From Mycolicibacterium arabiense (GTDB lineage Bacteria > Actinomycetota > Actinomycetes > Mycobacteriales > Mycobacteriaceae): a DNA stretch of 64,000 nt. The notes beneath the pieces were generated by a model that searched no databases, was not told the origin of the DNA, and worked only from the letters and a program-made list of their open reading frames with translations. The position numbers and the translations under genes are program-made. This document shows, piece by piece, positions 28,586 through 36,752 of this stretch (the first letter of the stretch is position 1; the number at the start of each line of letters is the position of its first letter). The stretch covers positions 1,922,001-1,986,000 of the forward strand of contig NZ_AP022593.1 in NCBI RefSeq assembly GCF_010731815.2. Direction: 5' to 3'.

Positions 28586-28850
28586 TCGGCTCTGCCCCGA
28601 CGAGTCTCGCCCACGACGTCGACACGAATCACCCTCTGCTTCGCAGCACGGCCGAGGCGGTCCACCGCGTCCGTGCGTTGACGAGCGTCCGTGCGTTCTA
28701 GGGATCCGTGTAACGCTTTCTCCGCCGCGCGGCACCATTGACCGTGCCTACTTCGAACGAGCCATCGCAGCGAATCGTCCAGTCGTTCACTGCCGCCGTG
28801 GACGTGCCCCCTGGCTCGACCTCCCCCCGGGCCCGGCGCGGCGGCAGCGC

Positions 28851-30143
28851 GTGACCGGCCGTTCGAGCAGCACCGGGCCGGCAAGGCGGTGGCGGGGCCG
28901 CGACTGGCCCAAGTTGCCGTTTCGAAGTCCGCTTCGCGGTCCATGGTTGACCTCGATCCTGGGTGCGGTGTTGCTGGCCTCCCTGCCGATCGTCACGATC
29001 ACCGGACTGCTGTCCTGGGTTGCCTACGGGCCGAACTTCGGACAGGCGATCCCGGCCGACGTCGGGTGGCTTCACCTACCAGCCTTCGACTGGCCTGCCC
29101 GACCGTCATGGCTGTATCGGCTCAATCAAGGCCTCCACGTCGGGCTGGGGCTGATCCTGATCCCGTGGGTGCTGGCGAAGCTCTGGTCGGTGATCCCCAA
29201 GTTCTTCCAGTTGCCCCCGGTGACGTCGATTGCCCAGGCGCTGGAGCGCATCTCGCTGTTTGCCCTCGTCGGCGGCATCCTCTTCGAGATCATCACTGGC
29301 GTCCTGAACATCCAGTACGACTACGTCTTCGGGTTCAGTTTCTACACCGCGCATTACTGGGGTGCATGGGTCTTCATCGCCGGGTTCGTCGTCCACGTCG
29401 CGGTGAAGTCGCCGACCATGTGGCGATCGCTGCGATCACGATCGATGCGTTCGGTGTTGACGACGAGCCGCGCACGCACGGTTCCCGAGCCGCTCGACGA
29501 CACCGGGCTCGTCGCGCCCGACCCGGCTCCGGCCACCCTCAGCCGACGCGGTGCGCTGGCACTGGTGGGCGCGGGTTCCGCCTTCGTCGCCGTGTTGACC
29601 GTGGGACAGACGACGGGTGGCTTCCTCCGCCACGCTGCGCTGCTGCTGCCGCGTGGACGCTCATATGGCAACGGCCCGAACGACTTCCAGATCAACCGGA
29701 CGGCACGGGCAGCCGCCATCGACCCACATCAATACGGCGACGCTTGGCGCTTGACGCTCACCGGGACGGCCGGCGGCGTCACCCTGAGCCGTGCGGAGCT
29801 CCTGGCCATGCCGCAACACACGGTCGACCTCCCCATCGCCTGTGTCGAGGGCTGGTCCACCGTGCAGACGTGGACGGGCGTCCGGCTGAGAGATCTCGCA
29901 GACTCGGCCGGCGTTCGGCGCCTGACCTCGGCTCGGGTCGACTCGTTCGAACGCTTCGGCGCCTTCCGGTCGGCCCAGTTCACCGCCGATCAGACGCTGC
30001 ACCCGGATTCACTGCTGGCGCTGCAGGTCAATGGAGCCGACCTGAGCCCCGACCACGGCTACCCGGCACGGATCATCATGCCAGCGATCCCTGGGGTCCA
30101 CGCCACCAAATGGGTGTCCACGATCGACTTCCGGGAGGCATGA
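28851..30143 (+). CDS. Cytochrome b561-like membrane domain fused to molybdopterin oxidoreductase
   Basis: A 430-aa fusion. The N-terminal half has about four transmembrane helices with histidines suited to haem b (LNQGLHVGLGLILIPWVLAK; TAHYWGAWVFIAGFVVHV). The C-terminal half, after another hydrophobic segment, is a sulfite-oxidase-fold molybdopterin domain with the Mo-ligand Cys in LPIACVEGWSTVQTWTGVRL. It would couple quinol or haem electron transfer to reduction or oxidation outside the membrane, like MsrPQ/YedYZ combined in one chain. GTG 28851 is the only in-frame start before the hydrophobic part. A GTGA overlap with a 36-codon reading frame at 28744-28854 may couple translation. It is followed 1 nt later by a membrane protein gene. 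Confidence 0.75.
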   Translation: MTGRSSSTGPARRWRGRDWPKLPFRSPLRGPWLTSILGAVLLASLPIVTITGLLSWVAYGPNFGQAIPADVGWLHLPAFDWPARPSWLYRLNQGLHVGLGLILIPWVLAKLWSVIPKFFQLPPVTSIAQALERISLFALVGGILFEIITGVLNIQYDYVFGFSFYTAHYWGAWVFIAGFVVHVAVKSPTMWRSLRSRSMRSVLTTSRARTVPEPLDDTGLVAPDPAPATLSRRGALALVGAGSAFVAVLTVGQTTGGFLRHAALLLPRGRSYGNGPNDFQINRTARAAAIDPHQYGDAWRLTLTGTAGGVTLSRAELLAMPQHTVDLPIACVEGWSTVQTWTGVRLRDLADSAGVRRLTSARVDSFERFGAFRSAQFTADQTLHPDSLLALQVNGADLSPDHGYPARIIMPAIPGVHATKWVSTIDFREA

Positions 30144-30144
30144 C

Positions 30145-30696
30145 GTGCAACGGTTCAGACGGATCTACGGGGCTCACCCGCTGCACCTGTTGGCCATGGC
30201 GGCCTGCTTCGCCCTGTGGGGAAGCGTGGTCCTCGTCGCCGGCCCGATGACGTTCGTGAACACCGCGGTCTGGTGGCAGTCGATCGTCGTCTGGTTCGTC
30301 GGCGGCGCAATCTTGCACGATCTGGTGCTCTTCCCGCTCTACGCGATCGCCGACTGGTCACTGCGCACCGGGCTCGCTGCCAGCGCGGGCTCGAGTCACT
30401 TCCACGTCTCGGACGTTCCGGTGATCAACTACGTCCGTCTGCCCGTGCTCGGCACCGGATTGACGTTCCTTATCTTCTTCCCCGGCATCATCGAGCAGGG
30501 CGCCGAGTTCTACGTCAACGCCACCGGGCTGACGCAGGAACCGTTCCTCGGCCGATGGCTGCTCCTCGTCGGCGCGATGTTCGCCGCGAGCGCCACGGCC
30601 TACGCGCTACGGGTCGCGTGGCATACGCGAAGCCGTCGTACGTCAGCGGCCGTCGTGGCTGCGGTCCCTAACGGGACCGACTCGCCGGGTGATTGA
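30145..30696 (+). CDS. Membrane protein, partner of the molybdopterin oxidoreductase
   Basis: A 183-aa protein with four predicted transmembrane helices (around residues 15-37, 42-65, 96-115 and 135-155) and no recognised domain. It starts at GTG 30145, one base after the stop of the fusion gene, so it is co-translated. It contains His residues near helix ends (ILHDLVLFPLYA; SSHFHVSD) that could bind haem or a metal. Its role as an electron-transfer or assembly partner is inferred from position only. Confidence 0.65.
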   Translation: MQRFRRIYGAHPLHLLAMAACFALWGSVVLVAGPMTFVNTAVWWQSIVVWFVGGAILHDLVLFPLYAIADWSLRTGLAASAGSSHFHVSDVPVINYVRLPVLGTGLTFLIFFPGIIEQGAEFYVNATGLTQEPFLGRWLLLVGAMFAASATAYALRVAWHTRSRRTSAAVVAAVPNGTDSPGD

Positions 30697-30743
30697 GCAC
30701 CGACCGACTCCCGTACACCCGACGCGGCGGGGTCGCGACATCC

Positions 30744-31703
30744 TCAGTCGGTGAAGGTGGCGATAGCCTGCCGACGGCGGTCGACGACCAGCCTCGTGAC
30801 GTCGGGGCGACCGTAGTGACCAGCCGGGTCGAAGTTCTGACGCTCACGACGAACCTCACCGTGATCGATCGTCGCGACCGTGAGGCCTTCCTCCGAGTCG
30901 ATCGGTTCGACGACCCACGTTCCGTCGGGTGCGGCGATACACGTTCCGCCGGTGCTGATCTGCTCGTCACTGGCCCTCTTCATGATCTCCGACCCCGGCA
31001 TGGAGTCCGGGATGTCGTCGCGGCGGAGCAGTCCCGACACCGAGATCACGTAGGAACGCGACTCGAGTGCGATGAAGCGGGTTATGTCCGCGGTGTCGTA
31101 GACGTCTCCGGGCCAGAGCGCCACGTGCAGATCTTCGCCTTGGGCGTACAACGCGGTGCGCGACAGCGGCATCCAGTTCTCCCAGCAGTTCAGTGTGCCG
31201 TAGGTGAACGGTCCCAGCTCGTGTGTGACCAGCCCATGCCCGTCACCGTTGGCCCAACTCAGCCGCTCCTCGTAGGTTGGTGTCAGCTTCCGATGGACGG
31301 AGGCGATCTCGCCGGACGCGTCGATGGTCACGGCAGAGCAGTAAATGCTGTGTCCCCCACGGTCCCCCGGGCGCTCGGCGACACCGAGCACGACCGAGAC
31401 CTCGTTCCGTCGCGCGGCGTCACGCACCCCGTCCAGGTGACCGGCCTCGATGTCGACGGCTTCCCTCAGGTAGAGCGCATGGATGTCCCTCTGCAGGTCG
31501 GAGTTGAACGTCGCCCCGTCCGTGCGGCCCAGCCAGAACGGATAGCCGGGTACCACCGTCTCACCGAAGGCGACGAGGTCGCACTCCTTCGCCCCCGCCT
31601 CGTCGACGTACCCCTCGACCTTGGCCAGCGTCGCCTCTCGGTCGAGGTACACGGGAGCCATCTGCACCGCGCCAACGACTTTCGTTTGTATCGAATCGAT
31701 CAT
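30744..31703 (-). CDS. Nitrilase family carbon-nitrogen hydrolase
   Basis: A 319-aa enzyme of the nitrilase superfamily. The catalytic triad is complete: Glu48 (LVAFGETVVPGYPFW), Lys139 (SVHRKLTPTYEERLSW) and Cys173 (GTLNCWENWMPL). The CWENWMP motif points to true nitrilases (nitrile to acid plus ammonia) rather than amidases. It lies 44 nt after a histidinol-dehydrogenase-like gene on the same strand and is probably in one operon with it. The natural substrate is unknown. Confidence 0.88.
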   Translation of the reverse strand: MIDSIQTKVVGAVQMAPVYLDREATLAKVEGYVDEAGAKECDLVAFGETVVPGYPFWLGRTDGATFNSDLQRDIHALYLREAVDIEAGHLDGVRDAARRNEVSVVLGVAERPGDRGGHSIYCSAVTIDASGEIASVHRKLTPTYEERLSWANGDGHGLVTHELGPFTYGTLNCWENWMPLSRTALYAQGEDLHVALWPGDVYDTADITRFIALESRSYVISVSGLLRRDDIPDSMPGSEIMKRASDEQISTGGTCIAAPDGTWVVEPIDSEEGLTVATIDHGEVRRERQNFDPAGHYGRPDVTRLVVDRRRQAIATFTD

Positions 31704-31747
31704 GGTGTCATCTTCCGATCAGTCGTCCGCAGCCCATGGTTGAGGCG

Positions 31748-33085
31748 TCATTCGGCGGCCGCGGTTCCGGTGCCGTACAGGGCGAGTCGGCGCGTGGCAG
31801 TGGCGCTGTGTGCCGCCATGCCCTCGGAATCCGAGATGACCTGAACGGCATGCGCCAAGTCGGGTGTGGCTTCTCGACCGATGCGCTGGTAGGTGAGCGG
31901 CTTCAGGTACCGCGACACCGACAGACCGGCGCTGTGCTTCGCACCCCCGGCAGTGGGGAGCACGTGATTGGTGCCCGCCATGCCCTTGTCGGAGTAGGCG
32001 ACGGTGCTCCACGGACCGAGGAATACCGAGCCGTAGTTCTGCAATCGATCGTGATACCAATCGTCGTCGGCGGTGATGATCTCCAGGTGCTCCGGAGCGA
32101 GATCGTCCATCAGCAGGGCGGCGGTCTCCCTGTCGTCGGCGACCGTCACGACGCCGTAGTCACGCCACGCGGGGCCGGCGATCGGCTCGGTCGCCAGACT
32201 CTTCAGCTGACGCTCCACCGCAGCCAAGACGGCGCGCCCATGTTCCTCGGAGGTGGTGACGAGCGCCGCTGGCGAGTTCGTGCCGTGCTCGGCTTGGCCG
32301 AGCAGGTCCGCGGCGACGATCTCGGGGTCGGCGGTCTCGTCGGAGAGCACGGCCACTTCCGAGGGGCCGGCGAGCAGGTCGATGGCCACTGTGCCGAACA
32401 GTTGGCGTTTCGCCTCGGCGACGTAGGCATTCCCCGCTCCGACGAGCATGTCGACGGGAAGTTCCCCCAGGAGTCCGAATGCCATGGCGGCGAGGGCCTG
32501 AACGCCCCCGAGCACGAAGACGCGGTCGACACCCGACAGGTGAGCTGCATACAGGACGGCGTCGTTCGCGCCTCCGCTTGGCTGGGGCGGCGTGCAGGCC
32601 ACGACCGTCGACACACCGGCAGCCTTCGCTACGCCCACTGTCATGAACGCCGATGCCGTCAGCGGGAAGCGCCCAGCGGGTAGGTACGCCCCCACTCGGG
32701 CCACCGGAACGTAGCGAATGCCCGTGACGAGACCTGGGCACAGCTCGGTCTCGAATCCGGTTATGTGGGAACGTTGTTCGCGCGCGAAGGCTCGAGTGCG
32801 CTCGGAACCCAGTTCGATCGCCTCACGGAGATCCCGCGGGAGACGCTCACCACTCGTCGCGACGTCCTGCGAGGAGAGTTCGAAGTCGAGACGGTCGTCG
32901 TCGTCGAGTGTGCGGCTGTAATCGCGTACCGCGTCGAGTCCCCTGGTCTCGATCTCGCGCAGCATCCTGCTCACGGTATCGATGACGGCAGGATCTCGCT
33001 GGGCCGCGGGGGCGTCCACGAGGGGTCGCTTGAGGTGATGGACTCGGCCCTGCACCCGGTCGAGGAGAGAAGTGGAGTAGCGCAT
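31748..33085 (-). CDS. Histidinol dehydrogenase-like enzyme (catabolic paralogue)
   Basis: A 445-aa HisD-family NAD-dependent dehydrogenase. Zinc and catalytic residues are conserved: Gln264 and His267 in LLGQAEHGTNS, Glu332/His333 in LAPEHLEI, Asp366 in YSDKGMAGTNHVLPT, and SEGMAAHSATATRR near the end. It is not in a his operon; its neighbours are a nitrilase, an amino-acid permease and a LysR regulator. It is therefore probably a catabolic alcohol dehydrogenase, like the HpsN group, rather than the biosynthetic enzyme. ATG 33085 was chosen; ATG 33145 would add 20 residues without a clear ribosome-binding site. Confidence 0.8.
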   Translation of the reverse strand: MRYSTSLLDRVQGRVHHLKRPLVDAPAAQRDPAVIDTVSRMLREIETRGLDAVRDYSRTLDDDDRLDFELSSQDVATSGERLPRDLREAIELGSERTRAFAREQRSHITGFETELCPGLVTGIRYVPVARVGAYLPAGRFPLTASAFMTVGVAKAAGVSTVVACTPPQPSGGANDAVLYAAHLSGVDRVFVLGGVQALAAMAFGLLGELPVDMLVGAGNAYVAEAKRQLFGTVAIDLLAGPSEVAVLSDETADPEIVAADLLGQAEHGTNSPAALVTTSEEHGRAVLAAVERQLKSLATEPIAGPAWRDYGVVTVADDRETAALLMDDLAPEHLEIITADDDWYHDRLQNYGSVFLGPWSTVAYSDKGMAGTNHVLPTAGGAKHSAGLSVSRYLKPLTYQRIGREATPDLAHAVQVISDSEGMAAHSATATRRLALYGTGTAAAE

Positions 33086-33241
33086 GACCACACCGTAGGC
33101 AGAGCCGTCGTGAAGCACTAGGGAGTGATTCCCGTCGGAGTCCATAGGTTTTCACGATGATGCCAGGGCCCGACGGCGCTGCGGGAACGGCCTTGCGATG
33201 GCCAAGCCTCCCGCGACACGCTTCGGGGCGAAACGGCGTTA

Positions 33242-33275
33242 CCCCGATGACCCGGGGCATCGCGGGTCATCGGGG
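33242..33275 (-). terminator. Intrinsic terminator after the permease gene
   Basis: A perfect 12-bp stem (33242-33253 and 33264-33275, CCCCGATGACCC and complement) with a 10-nt loop, 14 nt beyond the permease stop on the minus strand. It separates the permease from the HisD-like gene, so the latter probably has its own promoter or relies on read-through. Confidence 0.75.
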
Positions 33276-33289
33276 CGAGTCGGCGAGTT

Positions 33290-34810
33290 CTACTCCCCGT
33301 TCGACGCAGCAGCGGCGGTCGTCGACGGGTCGGGCGCGGCAGCGTGCTTCGTCCCGTTCGCGAGCGCGAAGCTCGGTCCGGCCTCCGAACGCGCGATGCG
33401 TCCCCTCAGGACGAGCAACCACCACACGCCTGCCACCGCCATCGTCAGAACGAAGACGATGGCATTGGCGCGGAAGTCGGGTAGCAGGAGCAGCGCTGAC
33501 ATCACCGATCCGAAGACGATCAGGCCCACGGCGTACACCGGCGCGCGAAACCGTCCGAGGTCGAATATCCCCGGCGATCCGACGGGTATTCGCCTGCGCG
33601 CGTTGGCAACCAGAAGCCCGGCGGTGGTCAAGAGGTATACGCAGAAGAACCCGAGAGCCGACATGCCGACGATGTACGAGAAGGTCTGCTCGTTGGCCAG
33701 CGCCGAGAGCAGGAGGACCAATGAGACCAGACCCGTCGTCAAGACTGCAGGGGTCGGCACCATGTGCTTCTCCGAGACCCGGCGAAGGAGGCGCGACCCG
33801 GGAAGCATGTTGTCCCTTCCCATGGCGTAGACCAACCTGGTGGCCACGAGCATGATCGCCAGCACGCACACCAGGATGTTCGTCAAGGCCATCGCGATGA
33901 CCAATTTGGAGAACCACGGCGATACCTGTTGCGCGAACAGATCGGCGATCGGCGAGGCGCTTTCGACTAGCGAGTCCGGGTCCTTGATGACCAAGAGGAA
34001 GACGACGTACATGAAGAACTCGATGGCCGACGCCACGCCCAGTGCCAGGAACATCGTGCGAGGGATGGTGCGCCGGGCATCCTTGGTCTCTTCGGCGATG
34101 TCCGCTGCTGCCTCGACGCCCAGCAGTCCGAAGATGCAGCCGAGGCTCGCGGTCAACCACACGACGACGTACGGCGACGACGACGTGCCCGCGGCGCCCG
34201 TGGAGAAGAGGAAGTCGATGCCCTGGTGTTCGTCGGAGACAAAGAATGCCACGACGGCGATGAACGCAGTCGCTCCGACCGTGACCACCAACTCCAAGGC
34301 CACACCGATGTTGTTGAGCATGGTCGCGAGCCGTACGCCGTAGACGTTGATGAGCACGCACAGCAGGACGATGGCGATGGCAACGGCGATTTGGACCGGG
34401 GTGGTCATGTCGATGCCCAGTAGGCCGCCGACGTATCCAGCCATCACGAAGGCGACACCGGTGAAACCGCTGATGAACCCGACGGCACCCGCAAAACCGG
34501 TGAACCACCCCAGGCTCGGATGGACGAGCCTGCTCGTCCATTGATACGCGTAACCGGCCAGGGGGAGCTTTCCGACCAGGTCAGCCGCGATCAGTGCCCA
34601 GACGAAGAAGATCCCGACTGCGACCGGGAACGTCCATACGAACGCAGGGCCAGCCGTCCCCAACCCGAAACCGAAACCGGAGAACACCGCCGTGGTGGCG
34701 CTGATGACCGAGAAGCCAAGGAAGAACGACGAGACACCCCCCACCGATCGGCTTAGCTTCTGGGTGTACCCCAGCTCGCCGAGTTGGCGGTCCTCTTCAG
34801 TGCTGTCCAT
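33290..34810 (-). CDS. APC family amino-acid permease
   Basis: A 506-aa transporter with about twelve transmembrane helices. It begins LGYTQKLSRSVGGVSSFFLGFSVIS, typical of the GABA/choline-type APC permeases, with FLGVEAAADIAEETKDARRTIPRTM-like conserved loop residues (GVEAAADIAEETKDARR). ATG 34810 was chosen because AGGAGGA lies 6-7 nt upstream; the overlapping ATG 34816 is too close to it. It is divergent from the LysR gene 109 nt away. The substrate is probably an amino acid or amine used by the neighbouring enzymes. Confidence 0.87.
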   Translation of the reverse strand: MDSTEEDRQLGELGYTQKLSRSVGGVSSFFLGFSVISATTAVFSGFGFGLGTAGPAFVWTFPVAVGIFFVWALIAADLVGKLPLAGYAYQWTSRLVHPSLGWFTGFAGAVGFISGFTGVAFVMAGYVGGLLGIDMTTPVQIAVAIAIVLLCVLINVYGVRLATMLNNIGVALELVVTVGATAFIAVVAFFVSDEHQGIDFLFSTGAAGTSSSPYVVVWLTASLGCIFGLLGVEAAADIAEETKDARRTIPRTMFLALGVASAIEFFMYVVFLLVIKDPDSLVESASPIADLFAQQVSPWFSKLVIAMALTNILVCVLAIMLVATRLVYAMGRDNMLPGSRLLRRVSEKHMVPTPAVLTTGLVSLVLLLSALANEQTFSYIVGMSALGFFCVYLLTTAGLLVANARRRIPVGSPGIFDLGRFRAPVYAVGLIVFGSVMSALLLLPDFRANAIVFVLTMAVAGVWWLLVLRGRIARSEAGPSFALANGTKHAAAPDPSTTAAAASNGE

Positions 34811-34918
34811 TGCCATTCCTCCTGTGCCGCAGGTCAGTACCTGGCGTGGAGCGAGCCTATGGAGGGGAGGCCAAGAGGACAACCTTGTGAATCCCAGGGG
34901 GTGCTATCGTCTTTCGCT

Positions 34919-35845
34919 ATGGCTCTTTCGCTGATTCAGCTACGGGTCTTCGTCACCGCGGCTCAGTGCGGCTCGTTCACTGCTGCGGCCAAGGAGCTTC
35001 ACATGTCGCAGCCGACCGTCTCGGAGACCATCCGACGGATCGAGGAGCAGTACGGCACCCCACTGTTCGTGCGGGGCCCGAGAAAGCTGACGCTGACAGC
35101 CCCCGGCGAGGAGCTGATGCCCTTGGCCGAGCAGACTCTGGCGTCTGCGCACGCCGCCGACCGAGCGCTGACCGCAGTGACCGGACTGCAGTCGGGCGTC
35201 GCATCATTCGGCCTGCTGCGCAACGCCAAGCACTACGCGATGGCGGACCTCCTGACGTCGTTCCACGCCCGCCATCCGAACGTTCGCCTGCGCGTCGTAG
35301 GCGTGAACTCCGCGGACGTCGCGGATCTCGTGCGCGACGGCGCTCTCGAAGCAGGACTGGTGGTGTTGCCCGTGGACACGCGCGAACTCTCCGTCACGCC
35401 CCTCCTCAGAGACGAGGTGGTCTACGCCACGACCTTCCCCTCGCGGACGGGGCCAATGACCATCGAGGACATGGCCGCAGCCAAGTTGATCCTGTACGAC
35501 GCGCACGCGGGCTGGCGTGACCCCACACGCAGGCAGTTGGCCGAACGCGCATTGCTGAAGGGCCTCACCCTGACTCCGTTGATCGAAGTCGAACAGGTGG
35601 ACACCGCACTCGAGCTGGTCGCAGCCGGAGCGGGCGAGACCTTCGTGTCACGTGCGGTTGCGACGTCTCCGGTCGCGCCCGTCGGCCTTCGGTACCTACC
35701 CTTCGAGGAACCGCTCTACGACACCGTCGCGCTCATCAAGAAGGAGTCCACGATGCTGTCCCCCGCGACGAAGGAACTCGCCCGGCTGGCCAGGGATACC
35801 TTGGCGAACACCCGAACCGCCGGTTCGGGGCGGCGCACGACGTGA
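34919..35845 (+). CDS. LysR family transcriptional regulator
   Basis: A 308-aa LysR protein. The HTH reads LRVFVTAAQCGSFTAAAKELHMSQPTVSETIRRIE and is followed by the effector-binding domain. ATG 34919 is preferred; a TATCGT -10-like element at 34905-34910 ends 8 nt before it, so the mRNA may be leaderless. It faces the permease gene across a 108-nt gap, the classic arrangement for a LysR activator of the divergent catabolic genes. Confidence 0.9.
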   Translation: MALSLIQLRVFVTAAQCGSFTAAAKELHMSQPTVSETIRRIEEQYGTPLFVRGPRKLTLTAPGEELMPLAEQTLASAHAADRALTAVTGLQSGVASFGLLRNAKHYAMADLLTSFHARHPNVRLRVVGVNSADVADLVRDGALEAGLVVLPVDTRELSVTPLLRDEVVYATTFPSRTGPMTIEDMAAAKLILYDAHAGWRDPTRRQLAERALLKGLTLTPLIEVEQVDTALELVAAGAGETFVSRAVATSPVAPVGLRYLPFEEPLYDTVALIKKESTMLSPATKELARLARDTLANTRTAGSGRRTT

Positions 35846-35858
35846 TGCGCACGGGGCG

Positions 35859-36752
35859 CTAGCGCGCAGGCTCGATGGCCTCGAGCACGAAGGTGCGCAC
35901 CTGCCCCTCGGCGGTCGCGCTGCACTGGGACAGCAGCGGAGCCGACATCTGCTCCCCCACCTTGACCTCGACGCTGCCCGCGTCGGTGCCCAGCGTCACC
36001 CGCGTGGTGGCGTCATCGCGCTCCACGCGAAGCGGTGGCAGCGCGTCGATGCGGTCGTCACCAAATGCTTCGCGCGCGAAGTGCTGCGCGGCCTGCACGA
36101 CGTGCGGGAGCGACGTGCGCCCGCGCAGGTGCGAGTCGACGAGACGGCCGTCGAGGTAGCGCCGCACCAGGTCGGCCGCATCCGTCGTGTCGACCCGTCC
36201 GTAGCACAGGCCCTCGGGGAGGACCAGCATCGTGGCGGCGAAGCGGTCGCCGCCGAGATGCGAACACTCCCATACCAATTCGGGGTAGTGGGCGGCGATG
36301 GCCGCGACCGCACCGCGGCCACGCACCGCGCAGCACTGATCGTGCTTGCCGTGCGCACACACGGTGACGAGCGGGCCGGTGACCGCGACGCCGTCGGAGC
36401 CGTCCAGCGCGAGGTCGAGATAGCCCGTCGGGCCGTCCACCTCGCCACCGTAGAGCGCCTCCTCGCCGGGCCGCGCCTGCGCGACGAACCAGCGCCATCT
36501 CGGCGCCTCGGACCTGCGTCCGTGCCTACGAATGGCCGCGATCCGCATGCCGGCCATCTCGGCGCGACGGACGATCGCGCGTCCCAGGACGGGGTCGATG
36601 ACCGTCGGCGACTGCAGGAACGCCGAATGGCCCCAGGGGCCGGACAATTCGAGCATCAGCCAGGAGAAGCCCGCCGAGGCGGTGCCGTACATCGGGTCGT
36701 TGCGGGCGAGACTCTGGTTGCTGCACGGGACCCGCTTGGCCGCTGCGGTCAT
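35859..36752 (-). CDS. Thioredoxin-like [2Fe-2S] ferredoxin (Suc/Fer-like, Apd1/Aim32 family)
   Basis: A 297-aa protein of the sucrase/ferredoxin-like family. The cluster-binding part has VCAHGKHDQCCAV and CSHLGGDRFAATM. Family members use two Cys and two His, the last two in H-x3-H; here the second His position is Asp (HLGGD). The N-terminus has a Cys in RVPCSNQSLARND. It likely passes electrons. ATG 36752 overlaps the stop of the upstream JmjC gene (ATGA), so it is coupled to that oxygenase and may be its electron donor. Confidence 0.75.
   Translation of the reverse strand: MTAAAKRVPCSNQSLARNDPMYGTASAGFSWLMLELSGPWGHSAFLQSPTVIDPVLGRAIVRRAEMAGMRIAAIRRHGRRSEAPRWRWFVAQARPGEEALYGGEVDGPTGYLDLALDGSDGVAVTGPLVTVCAHGKHDQCCAVRGRGAVAAIAAHYPELVWECSHLGGDRFAATMLVLPEGLCYGRVDTTDAADLVRRYLDGRLVDSHLRGRTSLPHVVQAAQHFAREAFGDDRIDALPPLRVERDDATTRVTLGTDAGSVEVKVGEQMSAPLLSQCSATAEGQVRTFVLEAIEPAR

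Noticed and set aside
28744..28854. A 36-codon gene before the molybdoenzyme fusion
   Set aside because: Only the GTGA overlap supports it; the peptide has no recognisable features, so it is mentioned as a possible coupling frame and not listed as a gene.
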